Origin: a virus
Strand: one strand, 5' to 3'
DNA length: 64,000 bases
Virus record (IMG/VR): IMGVR_UViG_3300020438_000013
Span: 1 to 64,000 of that record
Shown: in pieces, positions 25,857 to 32,969 of the stretch
How positions within the stretch are numbered: the stretch's first letter is position 1
How the letters are laid out: every line of letters starts with the position of its first letter
Notes under the pieces: generated by a model
Told to the model about the DNA's origin: nothing
Seen by the model: only the letters and a program-made list of their open reading frames with translations
Database searches by the model: none
Program-made: the position numbers and the translations under genes

Positions 25857-26102
25857 ATGGAAAAACTGTCTTATTGGTGGAATTTTAGAGAAGGCAAAGA
25901 GATAACAATTGTAATTATTATGGCTTTTGTTATCATAAGTGTTGGTTTTATTATATCAAGTTATCCAGTAGAACCAAAAGATCCAGACATTTGTACATCT
26001 TTTTGTATTAGAGACATAAACGATGTTCCAAGACAACCGCATTTTTTCGAAGATAATCCAGATCTAATGCCCGAAAAGTTGAAAAAAGAACTCAGAGGTT
26101 AA
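25857..26102 (+). CDS. Small single-pass membrane protein
   Basis: 81 aa, AGAGG upstream. Membrane segment about 16-38 (ITIVIIMAFVIISVGFIISS), then a periplasmic-type tail with CTSFC. Directly followed by DUF59 with no gap. Possibly an accessory subunit of the respiratory module, inferred only from position. Confidence 0.6.
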   Translation: MEKLSYWWNFREGKEITIVIIMAFVIISVGFIISSYPVEPKDPDICTSFCIRDINDVPRQPHFFEDNPDLMPEKLKKELRG

Positions 26103-26435
26103 ATGGAAACTATATCTCGACCAGAGATACAAGAATCTGACATCGTTGCCTGTATGAAAATGGTTTACGATCCTGAGATTCCTGTCAACATTTATGATCT
26201 TGGTCTTATATACGAAATAAACATATTTCAAGTAGCATCAGCGGTACATATAGTAATGACTCTGACTAGTGCTGGTTGTCCGGTTGCCGGAGAAATGCCA
26301 GAATGGGTTAAGAGTGCAGCATTAATGGCTCATGGAGTGGAAAAGGTAGACGTAGAATTAGTATTCGATCCGCCTTGGGATCTTACCATGATGTCAGATG
26401 AAGCAAAATTAGAACTAAACGTGTACGGTTATTAA
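26103..26435 (+). CDS. DUF59/SufT-type iron-sulfur assembly protein
   Basis: 110 aa covering the complete MIP18/DUF59 domain: DPEIPVNIYDLGLIYEI, VIVMTLTSAGCPVA (the conserved reactive Cys) and VFDPPWDLTMMSDEAKLEL. Members help mature Fe-S proteins (SufT, PaaD). It overlaps sdhB by one base, which suggests it matures the three clusters of the SdhB encoded next. Confidence 0.88.
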   Translation: METISRPEIQESDIVACMKMVYDPEIPVNIYDLGLIYEINIFQVASAVHIVMTLTSAGCPVAGEMPEWVKSAALMAHGVEKVDVELVFDPPWDLTMMSDEAKLELNVYGY

Positions 26436-27154
26436 TGAAAGTAAGTTTATACAGATTCAATCCCGATAAAGATGAAGTTCCATATATGGAAGACTTTGAG
26501 TTCGAAAGACCAGAGAAAGACATATTTGTACTTGATCTTTTACATATGTTAAAGGAAAAGGACTCTACTATAACCTATAGAAGAAGTTGTAGGGAAGGTG
26601 TATGCGGTTCTGATGGTCTAAACATGAACGGCAAGAACGGACTTGCCTGTATAACTCCTTTGTCGCAAGTAGTAAAACGGAATAAACTGGTATTAAGACC
26701 ATTGCCGGGTTTGCCTGTTATCCGTGATCTTGTGATAGATATGACACAATTTTACGAACAATATGAAAAAGTTACACCCTACCTTATTAACAAAGAGCCT
26801 CCCCCGAAACAGGAGAGGTTACAATCACCAGAAGATAGAGAAAAATTGGATGGACTCTATGAGTGTATATTGTGCGCTTGTTGTTCTACAAGCTGTCCTT
26901 CTTATTGGTGGAATCCAGATAAATTCATCGGCCCAGCAGGATTACTTGCAAGTTACCGATTCCTCGCTGATACTAGAGATACAGCGACAGATGAAAGATT
27001 AGACGCATTAGATGACCCATTTAGTGTATTTCGCTGTCGAGGTATTATGAACTGCGTCAGTGTCTGTCCTAAAGGACTTAACCCAACTAGAGCAATCGGA
27101 AAGATTCGATCTATGTTGATTTCTAGACCAAAACAAAAAGCAGCAAATGGATAA
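26435..27154 (+). CDS. sdhB: Succinate dehydrogenase iron-sulfur subunit
   Basis: 239 aa, full length for SdhB. Complete 2Fe-2S motif (RRSCREGVCGSDGLNMNGK...C), 4Fe-4S motif (CILCACCSTSCPSYWW) and 3Fe-4S motif (CRGIMNCVSVCPKGLNP). Quinone-site Pro, Ser and Trp in CPSYWW are kept, but the position equal to E. coli SdhB His207 (CHSIMNC) is Arg here. Sequence is very close to gammaproteobacterial SdhB. It normally carries electrons from SdhA to ubiquinone; SdhA and the anchors are not in the window and would come from the host. Confidence 0.96.
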   Translation: MKVSLYRFNPDKDEVPYMEDFEFERPEKDIFVLDLLHMLKEKDSTITYRRSCREGVCGSDGLNMNGKNGLACITPLSQVVKRNKLVLRPLPGLPVIRDLVIDMTQFYEQYEKVTPYLINKEPPPKQERLQSPEDREKLDGLYECILCACCSTSCPSYWWNPDKFIGPAGLLASYRFLADTRDTATDERLDALDDPFSVFRCRGIMNCVSVCPKGLNPTRAIGKIRSMLISRPKQKAANG

Positions 27155-27725
27155 AATATCAAATTGGTTCGCAATGTCTATGACTAGGTTCTTTCGCCTT
27201 GTCGCAGACACCTTTTTTGCGAAGAGATATGGTCATAGAGCAGTAGTTTTAGAGACAATTGCTGGTGTGCCGGGCATGGTTGCAGGAATGTGGGTTCATT
27301 TACGCAGTTTGCGACAAATGAAGACCGGATATGGGCCCATGATAAGAGAACTTCTTGCAGAGGCAGAGAATGAAAGAATGCATTTGATGTTCTTTATTGA
27401 GATAACTAAACCAAATCTATTTGAGAGACTTTTGGTGTTACTCACACAAGGAACTTTCTGGATGTTTTATTTTGTGTTATATGTGATCTTTCCCAAGACC
27501 GCACATAAAATGATACACTATTTTGAAGAAGAAGCAGTAAAAAGTTATACAGAATACCTGAGAATGGTAGAAACCGGAGAAGTGGAGAACATTCCAGCAC
27601 CAAAACTCGCAATTGAGTATTATGGAATGGATTCCGATGCAAAATTATCAGATCTCATCATCAATGTAAGATCAGATGAGGCAAACCACAGCGAAGTGAA
27701 CCTAAGATATGCAGAAACCAACTGA
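27147..27725 (+). CDS. aox: Alternative oxidase (di-iron ubiquinol oxidase)
   Basis: 192 aa. All di-iron ligands of the AOX family are visible: LETIAGVPGMVAGM (Glu), EAENERMHLM (Glu and His), FEEEAVKSYTEYL (Glu), SDEANHSEVN (Glu and His). Two interfacial hydrophobic stretches lie between. AOX oxidises ubiquinol with oxygen to water without proton pumping. Shorter than plant AOX at both ends but the catalytic core is complete. It overlaps sdhB by 8 nt. Plastoquinol oxidase relatives are known from cyanophages. Confidence 0.94.
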   Translation: MDKISNWFAMSMTRFFRLVADTFFAKRYGHRAVVLETIAGVPGMVAGMWVHLRSLRQMKTGYGPMIRELLAEAENERMHLMFFIEITKPNLFERLLVLLTQGTFWMFYFVLYVIFPKTAHKMIHYFEEEAVKSYTEYLRMVETGEVENIPAPKLAIEYYGMDSDAKLSDLIINVRSDEANHSEVNLRYAETN

Positions 27726-27888
27726 AACCGCCGATCAAGAAAGAATACAAAAATGGCAGAAGGAAGATTATTGGAACAGAATGGATTTTAATCCTGCATG
27801 GATATTCATTCTTCCTGCTGTATTAGTCGGATTCGCCCTCGCAACGGCATATTTGATAGTACATTATCTAATTCCTATTTCTCTGTAA
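27709..27888 (+). CDS. 59-residue single-pass membrane protein at the end of the respiratory operon
   Basis: ATG at 27709, overlapping the oxidase gene by 17 nt. Charged N-terminal half (ADQERIQKWQKEDYW) and a C-terminal membrane segment (WIFILPAVLVGFALATAYLI). Coupled translation suggests a role with the oxidase or SdhB, for example as an anchor. No family recognised. Confidence 0.65.
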   Translation: MQKPTETADQERIQKWQKEDYWNRMDFNPAWIFILPAVLVGFALATAYLIVHYLIPISL

Positions 27889-27900
27889 CAATTTGTTACA
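27884..27900. promoter_or_regulatory. Palindromic operator candidate
   Basis: TGTAACAATTTGTTACA, a perfect 7-3-7 palindrome, 19 nt upstream of a -35 box. The same palindrome with the same 19-nt spacing occurs at 31858. Probably a binding site for a dimeric regulator. Confidence 0.65.
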
Positions 27901-27919
27901 AATTAATTGCTAAAAAGCC

Positions 27920-27948
27920 TTGCATTAATCTTAAAACCATAGTATAAT
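27920..27948 (+). promoter_or_regulatory. Sigma70-type promoter of the sigma region 4 gene
   Basis: TTGCAT, 17-nt spacer, consensus TATAAT. Drives the gene at 27980. Confidence 0.78.
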
Positions 27949-27979
27949 TCTCATATTGTTTAGTTAATTGAGAATTTAA

Positions 27980-28399
27980 ATGCCCGCAAAGATTTGGAAC
28001 GTACAATACGGTTCGCAGGAAAACTACCGTTCAAAATTAGAGTTTGAATCTTACGACTACTTGGAGTCTGAGAGGGAGGAATTTGTCTCTCTGGAGGAAT
28101 ACGAGTTTTATGGTTCAACTTTAGAATCATCAACCCCAACCCCAGAAGAATCTTTGGTGAAGGAGCAAATCTCTTCAGAAGTTGAACGAATGTTGAAGAC
28201 TTTGACGAAGAGGGAAATAATGACCTTGAAGATGCGGTTTGGGATTGGGATGAACTCTGACCATACCTTAGAAGAGGTCGGCAAACAATTTGATGTCACC
28301 AGAGACAGAATCCACCAGATTGAGGCAAAAGCACTACGAAAGTTGCGTCACCCCGAGCGGTATGGAGCTTCCAAGGAACTTTTGGAAGCAGTCTCATGA
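27980..28399 (+). CDS. Sigma70 region 4-only protein
   Basis: 139 aa. Residues about 50-130 are a near-copy of RpoD region 4: LTKREIMTLKMRFGIGM, HTLEEVGKQFDVTRDRIHQI, EAKALRKLRHPER. Regions 1-3 are absent; the N-terminal 50 residues are acidic and unrelated. In the recognition helix, residues aligning with E. coli sigma70 E585 and R588 are Asp and His. It may bind the core flap and the -35 element, or compete with host sigma. The T4 late factor gp55 has a different sequence, so this is not gp55. Confidence 0.85.
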   Translation: MPAKIWNVQYGSQENYRSKLEFESYDYLESEREEFVSLEEYEFYGSTLESSTPTPEESLVKEQISSEVERMLKTLTKREIMTLKMRFGIGMNSDHTLEEVGKQFDVTRDRIHQIEAKALRKLRHPERYGASKELLEAVS

Positions 28400-28617
28400 G
28401 AAAATGGCACAATGAAATCAAGAAACAAATAAAACTTGCTGGATTGACAGTTAAGGTCAAAAAAGTATCCGGCAAAGGGCACCTCTACTATGGATTCAAT
28501 GAGACCGAAGAAACTATATTGATTCCATCAACTCCAAAATCTGAAGGAATTGAAATTAAATCTGTTTCATCAAGACTGAAAAAAATACAAAGAAATGTCT
28601 TGACAAACGCCGCCTAA
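28396..28617 (+). CDS. Small basic protein, unknown
   Basis: 73 aa, four-base overlap with the sigma-like gene. Basic, short beta/alpha pattern (LTVKVKKVSGKGHLYYGFN), loosely HicA-like in size but without a convincing catalytic His context. Its end contains the next promoter -35 box. Confidence 0.55.
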   Translation: MRKWHNEIKKQIKLAGLTVKVKKVSGKGHLYYGFNETEETILIPSTPKSEGIEIKSVSSRLKKIQRNVLTNAA

Positions 28618-28628
28618 TCCCCTATACT
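28600..28628 (+). promoter_or_regulatory. Sigma70-type promoter
   Basis: TTGACA, 17-nt spacer, TATACT, 30 nt before the ATG at 28658. Confidence 0.82.
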
Positions 28629-28657
28629 ATAAGAGAATCAAAAATCGAGAGATAAAT

Positions 28658-28969
28658 ATGGTAATTGGAGAGACAGAAGTCACCTTAACCGAATCCGGTA
28701 CTTACACTGGTGTTCCTTCAGAACAGATTCGTCATGCCTTCTACGAGTATATGTACTTTGACCGCATTGGACATATCCGACAACGCAAATGCAAGTTAGT
28801 TCCTCACGCAGAGTGGTTAGCTGACTTTGTGACCGAAGGTTTGATTGATGGCATGACCGCTGAGATTTCTCTCAACGCATTAGAATCAGAACGCAACCAT
28901 TCAGTCCGTCGATACGCAGAAGTGTCCGGAATGTTCGAAGAGCCTGTTAGACTGTCATTAGTGGTCTAA
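28658..28969 (+). CDS. Hypothetical early protein
   Basis: 103 aa behind a consensus promoter (GAGAG upstream). Soluble alpha/beta protein; Cys at about 47 and clustered His/Arg (FDRIGHIRQRKCKLVPHAEW). Not recognised. Confidence 0.65.
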   Translation: MVIGETEVTLTESGTYTGVPSEQIRHAFYEYMYFDRIGHIRQRKCKLVPHAEWLADFVTEGLIDGMTAEISLNALESERNHSVRRYAEVSGMFEEPVRLSLVV

Positions 28970-29010
28970 TGGGGTATTGGGTTCTAGGAAGAGATACAAG
29001 AGGAAAGATT

Positions 29011-29385
29011 ATGGCACGTAAACTACCACTTTGGGAACAAAAGATTAACAAGTTTGAATCAATCTTTTGGGATACTCACACTCTAGATGATCTAGTCGAA
29101 GCAGTGAATAAAGAACTGCCTCCTTCTGGTGCGAGTGATATTCCTGAGTTAGAGGAATGGCGTCTGGCTCAGAATCTGTTCTATGACATCTACAATAATG
29201 GTGGTGCAAACGCTATTGATCTCGCTGGAGACAATTCCAAAGATCAATTCGGTGTTGGTAAGGCTCGTGCAAGTCAGTTACGAGGATCACCAGAAGAACT
29301 TGAGAACAGAACTCTGAAAGCACTTGAGACTGCTGCTGAGTTTCTTGGTCTTGAAGATGAGATGACCGCAATACAACCAAGTTAA
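29011..29385 (+). CDS. Hypothetical early protein
   Basis: 124 aa from the ATG at 29011, chosen because AGAGGA lies at proper spacing; an ATG at 28969 overlapping the previous stop has no SD. Acidic, helical (TLDDLVEAVNKELPPSG). Not recognised. Confidence 0.65.
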   Translation: MARKLPLWEQKINKFESIFWDTHTLDDLVEAVNKELPPSGASDIPELEEWRLAQNLFYDIYNNGGANAIDLAGDNSKDQFGVGKARASQLRGSPEELENRTLKALETAAEFLGLEDEMTAIQPS

Positions 29386-29394
29386 GGAAAATAA

Positions 29395-29769
29395 ATGGGA
29401 CAGGTAGTAGACCTTAGTTCTGGAGAGGTGTTAGAGGATGAGAAGGGAAAAGTCCCTGTGACTATTTGCTTTGCGGGAACGAAGACCGTGTGGGTTGACC
29501 GCGAACAAGCAAATTCTCCTGATGAAATTGGAATTCTCTGTGCAGAAGCAACTGAGTCATCGTCCGACAATCTCAATGACGGATCAGTCACCGTTGGATT
29601 TCACGCTCAGGATTTGGATTTCATTAAAGTTCTTCAGTCCGTCTGTGAGTTAGGCCCAACCACTCTCACTTTCTGCGATCCCGAAATTGCAGCAATGTTG
29701 GAGGATATGCCTAATTGGGCGGACATGAAAGATATGTCCTTCATGGACGAAGATGAAACAGATGAGTGA
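29395..29769 (+). CDS. Hypothetical early protein
   Basis: 124 aa, AAGGAAAAT upstream. Acidic, beta-rich start (VTICFAGTKTVWVDREQ) and a very acidic C-terminus ending EDETDE. Overlaps the SET-domain gene by 8 nt. Not recognised. Confidence 0.62.
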   Translation: MGQVVDLSSGEVLEDEKGKVPVTICFAGTKTVWVDREQANSPDEIGILCAEATESSSDNLNDGSVTVGFHAQDLDFIKVLQSVCELGPTTLTFCDPEIAAMLEDMPNWADMKDMSFMDEDETDE

Positions 29770-30091
29770 ACGAAAGGAAACTTATTTACCTCTTCCGAAG
29801 GAACTTACTATTAAGTCTAGTGCAATTCATGGACTAGGACTTTTTGCAACCGAGGATATAGATGCTGCGCTTTATATCGGCACAACACATATCCAATACC
29901 GTGGAGACTGGGTAAGGACTCCGTTAGGTGGATTCATTAATCACAATGAAAATCCTAATGCAGTTATTATCGAATGCTCTACAGACATGGAACGTCAACT
30001 CTTCACAATAAAGCCTATTAGTGCGGGTGATGAATTGACTATTTACTACACACTTTATAAAGTGTCTCAAAAATATGAAAGGATTGGTTAA
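29762..30091 (+). CDS. SET-domain protein (putative lysine methyltransferase)
   Basis: 109 aa. Compact SET core: KSSAIHGLGLFATEDI near the start, GFINHNENPNAVI (the conserved NH motif that binds S-adenosylmethionine) and a C-terminal FTIKPISAGDELTIYY. The pre- and post-SET cysteines of eukaryotic enzymes are absent, as in small viral SET proteins. It would methylate a protein lysine; the target is unknown but a host transcription, translation or chromosome protein is plausible. Confidence 0.85.
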   Translation: MSERKETYLPLPKELTIKSSAIHGLGLFATEDIDAALYIGTTHIQYRGDWVRTPLGGFINHNENPNAVIIECSTDMERQLFTIKPISAGDELTIYYTLYKVSQKYERIG

Positions 30092-30372
30092 TGGATAAGA
30101 ATCGGGAAGTTAAGATCAAGGGTGCAATCACTGAGATTGCTAATTCACTTTTGCGTATTGATGCGGAACGTGATCTCATAAAAGAGATTATTGAGAAACT
30201 AGCCAAAGAGGAAGAGATCAACAAAAAGACTCTTCGTAAACTAGGACGGACTTACTATAAACAAAACTATGGTGAGGAACAACAGTCCTTTGATGAATTC
30301 TCTGATCTTTATGAATCGGTCTTTGAAACAACTTCAACCAATCCACTTGAGGAGGCCGCTAACGCACTATGA
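30091..30372 (+). CDS. dsbA: DsbA-like dsDNA-binding late transcription regulator
   Basis: 93 aa. Matches the T4-type DsbA family: RIDAERDLIKEIIEKLA, RKLGRTYYKQNYGEE, then an acidic DEFSDLYESVFE helix. In T4, DsbA binds DNA near late promoters. Basic middle and acidic ends fit. One-base overlap with the SET gene. Confidence 0.8.
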   Translation: MDKNREVKIKGAITEIANSLLRIDAERDLIKEIIEKLAKEEEINKKTLRKLGRTYYKQNYGEEQQSFDEFSDLYESVFETTSTNPLEEAANAL

Positions 30373-30572
30373 GAATTCTAATATTATTGGTGGTGATATA
30401 TAATATGGTTGGGTGCGCTGGTCTCAAACAACATCTCAGCGAACCGAGAAATAAGTCGTACTACGAACAGTTCGGCCCTGATGATGTGCATTGTCATCCT
30501 CGATCTCAGAAAATATGCAAGCAACACGGAATTTACCTCATCTGCGGGTGTTATTCGAAGAAGAAATTTTAA
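30369..30572 (+). CDS. Small lipoprotein
   Basis: 67 aa. Lipobox VIYNMVGCAG (Cys 16). The mature part has Cys pairs (CHPRSQKIC, CGC) similar to the lipoprotein at 24862-25047. Probable outer-membrane lipoprotein of unknown role. Confidence 0.62.
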   Translation: MRILILLVVIYNMVGCAGLKQHLSEPRNKSYYEQFGPDDVHCHPRSQKICKQHGIYLICGCYSKKKF

Positions 30573-30576
30573 TCTC

Positions 30577-30657
30577 ATGAAATTCCACCAAGAGTTGGAT
30601 ATTATCGCTATAATCATCATTCTCATATCTCTGATAGTATACCTTGTAGGATCTTAG
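30577..30657 (+). CDS. 26-residue membrane peptide
   Basis: ATG at 30577, five bases after the previous stop. Almost entirely a membrane segment (LDIIAIIIILISLIVYLVGS). Tiny size makes it uncertain, but its position between coupled genes supports translation. Confidence 0.4.
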   Translation: MKFHQELDIIAIIIILISLIVYLVGS

Positions 30658-30698
30658 AGACAAACGGCGGTAACGCGGCTATTTTTAAGGAAAACACT

Positions 30699-30914
30699 AT
30701 GCAAAGAAACGCAAAGACACATGACGCTGGAGTAAGACAAGACTCAGTGAATCTAATGACACTCACACAGTTCTTTAGTTACGTCAAGGACACCTTAGAG
30801 TTGCGCGGAGAGAATGACGCTGCGTTCTATTTTGAGCAATTGGAAACTCATCTACGCGAAGGTGGGTCTATCAATACGTCTCCCAAGGACATTATGAGAA
30901 TGTTAGGACTATGA
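30699..30914 (+). CDS. Hypothetical early protein
   Basis: 71 aa, TAAGGA upstream. Helical (LMTLTQFFSYVKDTLELRG). Overlaps the next start (ATGA). Not recognised. Confidence 0.6.
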   Translation: MQRNAKTHDAGVRQDSVNLMTLTQFFSYVKDTLELRGENDAAFYFEQLETHLREGGSINTSPKDIMRMLGL

Positions 30915-31123
30915 GTAAGTTCGAATACACTCCAGAAGGATGTAGTGCTGCGAGAGACTTTCTCTTAGAGAAGGGGAGATGGAGTGATGATCTTGCCCGT
31001 CGAGATGGGTATGAGATAACAGGCATTGCAAATAAACTTTTTAAAGAACTTTCGAATGATATACAGGACTTCGATACACTGTCTAATGGACAATACTCAA
31101 AACTGTATGAGGATGATCGGTGA
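30911..31123 (+). CDS. Hypothetical early protein
   Basis: 70 aa, coupled on both sides by four-base overlaps. Soluble, acidic. Not recognised. Confidence 0.58.
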   Translation: MSKFEYTPEGCSAARDFLLEKGRWSDDLARRDGYEITGIANKLFKELSNDIQDFDTLSNGQYSKLYEDDR

Positions 31124-31545
31124 GTAGATTAGATTATGCATTTTATGTAGATGGTGTTGATGAAAGGGTAAGGTGGGATATAGAAGCTCGAGAGATCTGG
31201 AGTGATTTATATAGTTGTGCTTTGTGGGATCATTGGAGTGAGTATAATCATCGCATACATGATTTCGATGACTATGGTGATGTGCATCCTCTTGATCTGG
31301 AGTTCCTGTCATGTACATATTGTGGAGTCTATGGAGAAAATGTTGAGAGGGATTTAGAACACGTTCTTCCTAGAAAATATTTTCCAGAACTAGCATTTGA
31401 TAGAGGCAATATTGTGATATCTTGTAAACCCTGCAATAAAGAAAAGGGTAATAAGGTAGGAAAGCCAGTAGGTCAATTAATACTACCTTACCAAAAAAGA
31501 CTTGCTGAGAAAAAAGGAAAACAATTATTGGATGTTTGTTGGTGA
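31120..31545 (+). CDS. HNH endonuclease
   Basis: 141 aa. HNH/zinc-knuckle core in the C-terminal half: CTYC, then ERDLEHVLPRKYFPEL (EH motif), then NIVISCKPCNKEKGNK. Cys pairs bind structural zinc. The N-terminal 65 residues are acidic and not recognised. Starts as GTG or overlapping ATGA-type coupling with the upstream gene. Could be a homing enzyme or a host-DNA nuclease. Confidence 0.82.
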   Translation: MSRLDYAFYVDGVDERVRWDIEAREIWSDLYSCALWDHWSEYNHRIHDFDDYGDVHPLDLEFLSCTYCGVYGENVERDLEHVLPRKYFPELAFDRGNIVISCKPCNKEKGNKVGKPVGQLILPYQKRLAEKKGKQLLDVCW

Positions 31546-31759
31546 GTCAGTGGATACTCAACAAACTCTCACCGTATTTGATACGATTCAGAGAGTGGTC
31601 AAGAGGAAAGATTTGGATACAATTTCCTCTATGGATTCTGATATTATGGTTATTAGGAATCGGGAATGCTTACTGGTGTGTGTATCCGGTGTGTTGGGTA
31701 GTTTAGAGAGAAATCTTAGTGGTTTTGAGTGGGTCTTTGTGGGGAAAAGTGTCGTTTAG
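31532..31759 (+). CDS. Uncertain small protein overlapping the HNH gene
   Basis: 75 aa if read from the ATG at 31532, overlapping the HNH 3' end by 14 nt. Sequence is plausible (DTQQTLTVFDTIQRVVKRKD) but has no SD and no recognised family. Followed by the palindrome/promoter block at 31858. Confidence 0.4.
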   Translation: MFVGESVDTQQTLTVFDTIQRVVKRKDLDTISSMDSDIMVIRNRECLLVCVSGVLGSLERNLSGFEWVFVGKSVV

Positions 31760-31857
31760 AGTGCAGAAACATATGGTTCGTATGTGGGGATAAATCTGCG
31801 GATATTTTTCTGAAAAGACTCGAAGGCCCGCCCAAAACACACCGAACCAGCACTCTC

Positions 31858-31874
31858 TGTAACACTTTGTTACA
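31858..31874. promoter_or_regulatory. Palindromic operator candidate (second copy)
   Basis: TGTAACACTTTGTTACA, a 7-3-7 palindrome identical in its arms to the one at 27884, again exactly 19 nt before the -35 box and again preceded by CTC and followed by a TTAATTG block. Confidence 0.65.
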
Positions 31875-31893
31875 ATTTAATTGAAATAAAGCC

Positions 31894-31922
31894 TTGACTT
31901 GTGCCCAATACTACTCTATAAT
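31894..31922 (+). promoter_or_regulatory. Sigma70-type promoter
   Basis: TTGACT, 17-nt spacer, TATAAT. The 45 bp upstream share a conserved block with the promoter at 27920. Confidence 0.82.
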
Positions 31923-31949
31923 ACTCATATATTAATCAGAGAGGTCTTT

Positions 31950-32162
31950 ATGATCATATCCAAAACCACTAAGCGTCAACTCCTACGAATCTTCGAAGGG
32001 TTCGGAGTCAAGCAATCCTGTGCAATGCAGTTTATTGCGGACAATCAAAACAAGCTTGTCGCAACCGGCGAGGCCTTTGATGAGATGACTCTAGAGGAAC
32101 TCAAGATCGTTAAGAGACTGGTTCAGTTCTCTATCCATGAACGTGAAGGAGTGGCAGTATAG
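31950..32162 (+). CDS. Hypothetical early protein
   Basis: 70 aa from the ATG at 31950 with GAGG upstream and a consensus promoter before it. Basic N-terminus (ISKTTKRQLLRIFEGFGVKQ), helical. Not recognised. Confidence 0.65.
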   Translation: MIISKTTKRQLLRIFEGFGVKQSCAMQFIADNQNKLVATGEAFDEMTLEELKIVKRLVQFSIHEREGVAV

Positions 32163-32164
32163 CA

Positions 32165-32398
32165 ATGTCAGGACATCTTATTGATGAGATAGGCATTAAT
32201 CCTATCGAAGACGCACCAAGATATCAGTTCTTCTCTGAGGGAGAACTGAAGGGCTCGGGAAACACTGTTGAGTTCGCTGCATGGTTAATCAATACCTGTG
32301 GTGGTGTGAAGAACTTTGTTTACGAAAACGAGTCTTGGAAAGAACACTATAGAGAGGAAGATGACCTCTGGTGGCGTGAAGTCTGTAAATTAATCTAA
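32165..32398 (+). CDS. Hypothetical early protein
   Basis: 77 aa, two bases after the previous stop. Acidic, Trp-rich end (WKEHYREEDDLWWREV). Not recognised. Confidence 0.6.
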   Translation: MSGHLIDEIGINPIEDAPRYQFFSEGELKGSGNTVEFAAWLINTCGGVKNFVYENESWKEHYREEDDLWWREVCKLI

Positions 32399-32408
32399 GG
32401 AACTTACT

Positions 32409-32582
32409 ATGACATTCTCACATGAAACAGTTATTCAAAACTTTCCATCTACTGTTGGTATGGTGTTGGGTGAGATTAGAACTGTCAAAAATGTTCCTGC
32501 ATCCCATCGCCCCAAGGGCACTACCACACTCCGTATCACTCGACGCTCCGAGGAGCACTATAAAGTCTACGAAATAGTTTAA
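32409..32582 (+). CDS. 57-residue basic protein, unknown
   Basis: ATG at 32409 with TAAGGAA upstream. Basic C-terminal half (RPKGTTTLRITRRSEEHYK). Ends just before the next promoter. Not recognised. Confidence 0.58.
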   Translation: MTFSHETVIQNFPSTVGMVLGEIRTVKNVPASHRPKGTTTLRITRRSEEHYKVYEIV

Positions 32583-32601
32583 ATTATTTTGGCGAAAAGC
32601 C

Positions 32602-32629
32602 TTGACTTATTCCCAGATTGTGGTATTAT
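32602..32629 (+). promoter_or_regulatory. Sigma70-type promoter
   Basis: TTGACT, 16-nt spacer, TATTAT, with an AAAAGCC stretch before the -35 as in the promoters at 27920 and 31894. Confidence 0.72.
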
Positions 32630-32656
32630 AGCTACATCAACTAGAGAGAGAACACT

Positions 32657-32926
32657 ATGATCGGACAAGAAATCTTTGCAAACTATGGTGCGATGATCGA
32701 GCCACACTATGGTATGGTGACTGGTGTGAAGACCACAACTATCCAGAGAACTGGTGAGTCCGTGAGAGAAGTCAAAGTCTGGTGGTTCGAAGCCGGAGAG
32801 TCTACTGGTGAGTCTCAATGGATTCCTGAGTGTACTATTCGTACCGAAGGTGGTGGTGAGACTATCGAAGGAAGTCCTATTGGATTCTACTGGAGTCCAG
32901 TTCCGATTCTAGAAAGATATTTGTAA
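32657..32926 (+). CDS. Hypothetical early protein
   Basis: 89 aa behind a promoter with GAGAG upstream. Beta-rich, SH3-like pattern (YGMVTGVKTTTIQRTGESV, VKVWWFEAGE). Not recognised. Confidence 0.62.
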   Translation: MIGQEIFANYGAMIEPHYGMVTGVKTTTIQRTGESVREVKVWWFEAGESTGESQWIPECTIRTEGGGETIEGSPIGFYWSPVPILERYL

Positions 32927-32934
32927 AAAAGTTC

Positions 32935-32963
32935 TTGACAAAACTCTGAGTGTTTGTTATAAT
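32935..32963 (+). promoter_or_regulatory. Consensus sigma70 promoter of a noncoding RNA
   Basis: TTGACA, 17-nt spacer, TATAAT: both boxes perfect. Predicted start near 32970; the next protein start is 415 nt downstream. Confidence 0.85.
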
Positions 32964-32969
32964 AACTCT

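Noticed and set aside
27980-28399. gp55 late sigma factor
   Set aside because: The sequence is RpoD region 4, not the gp55 family, and it lacks a region 2 equivalent.
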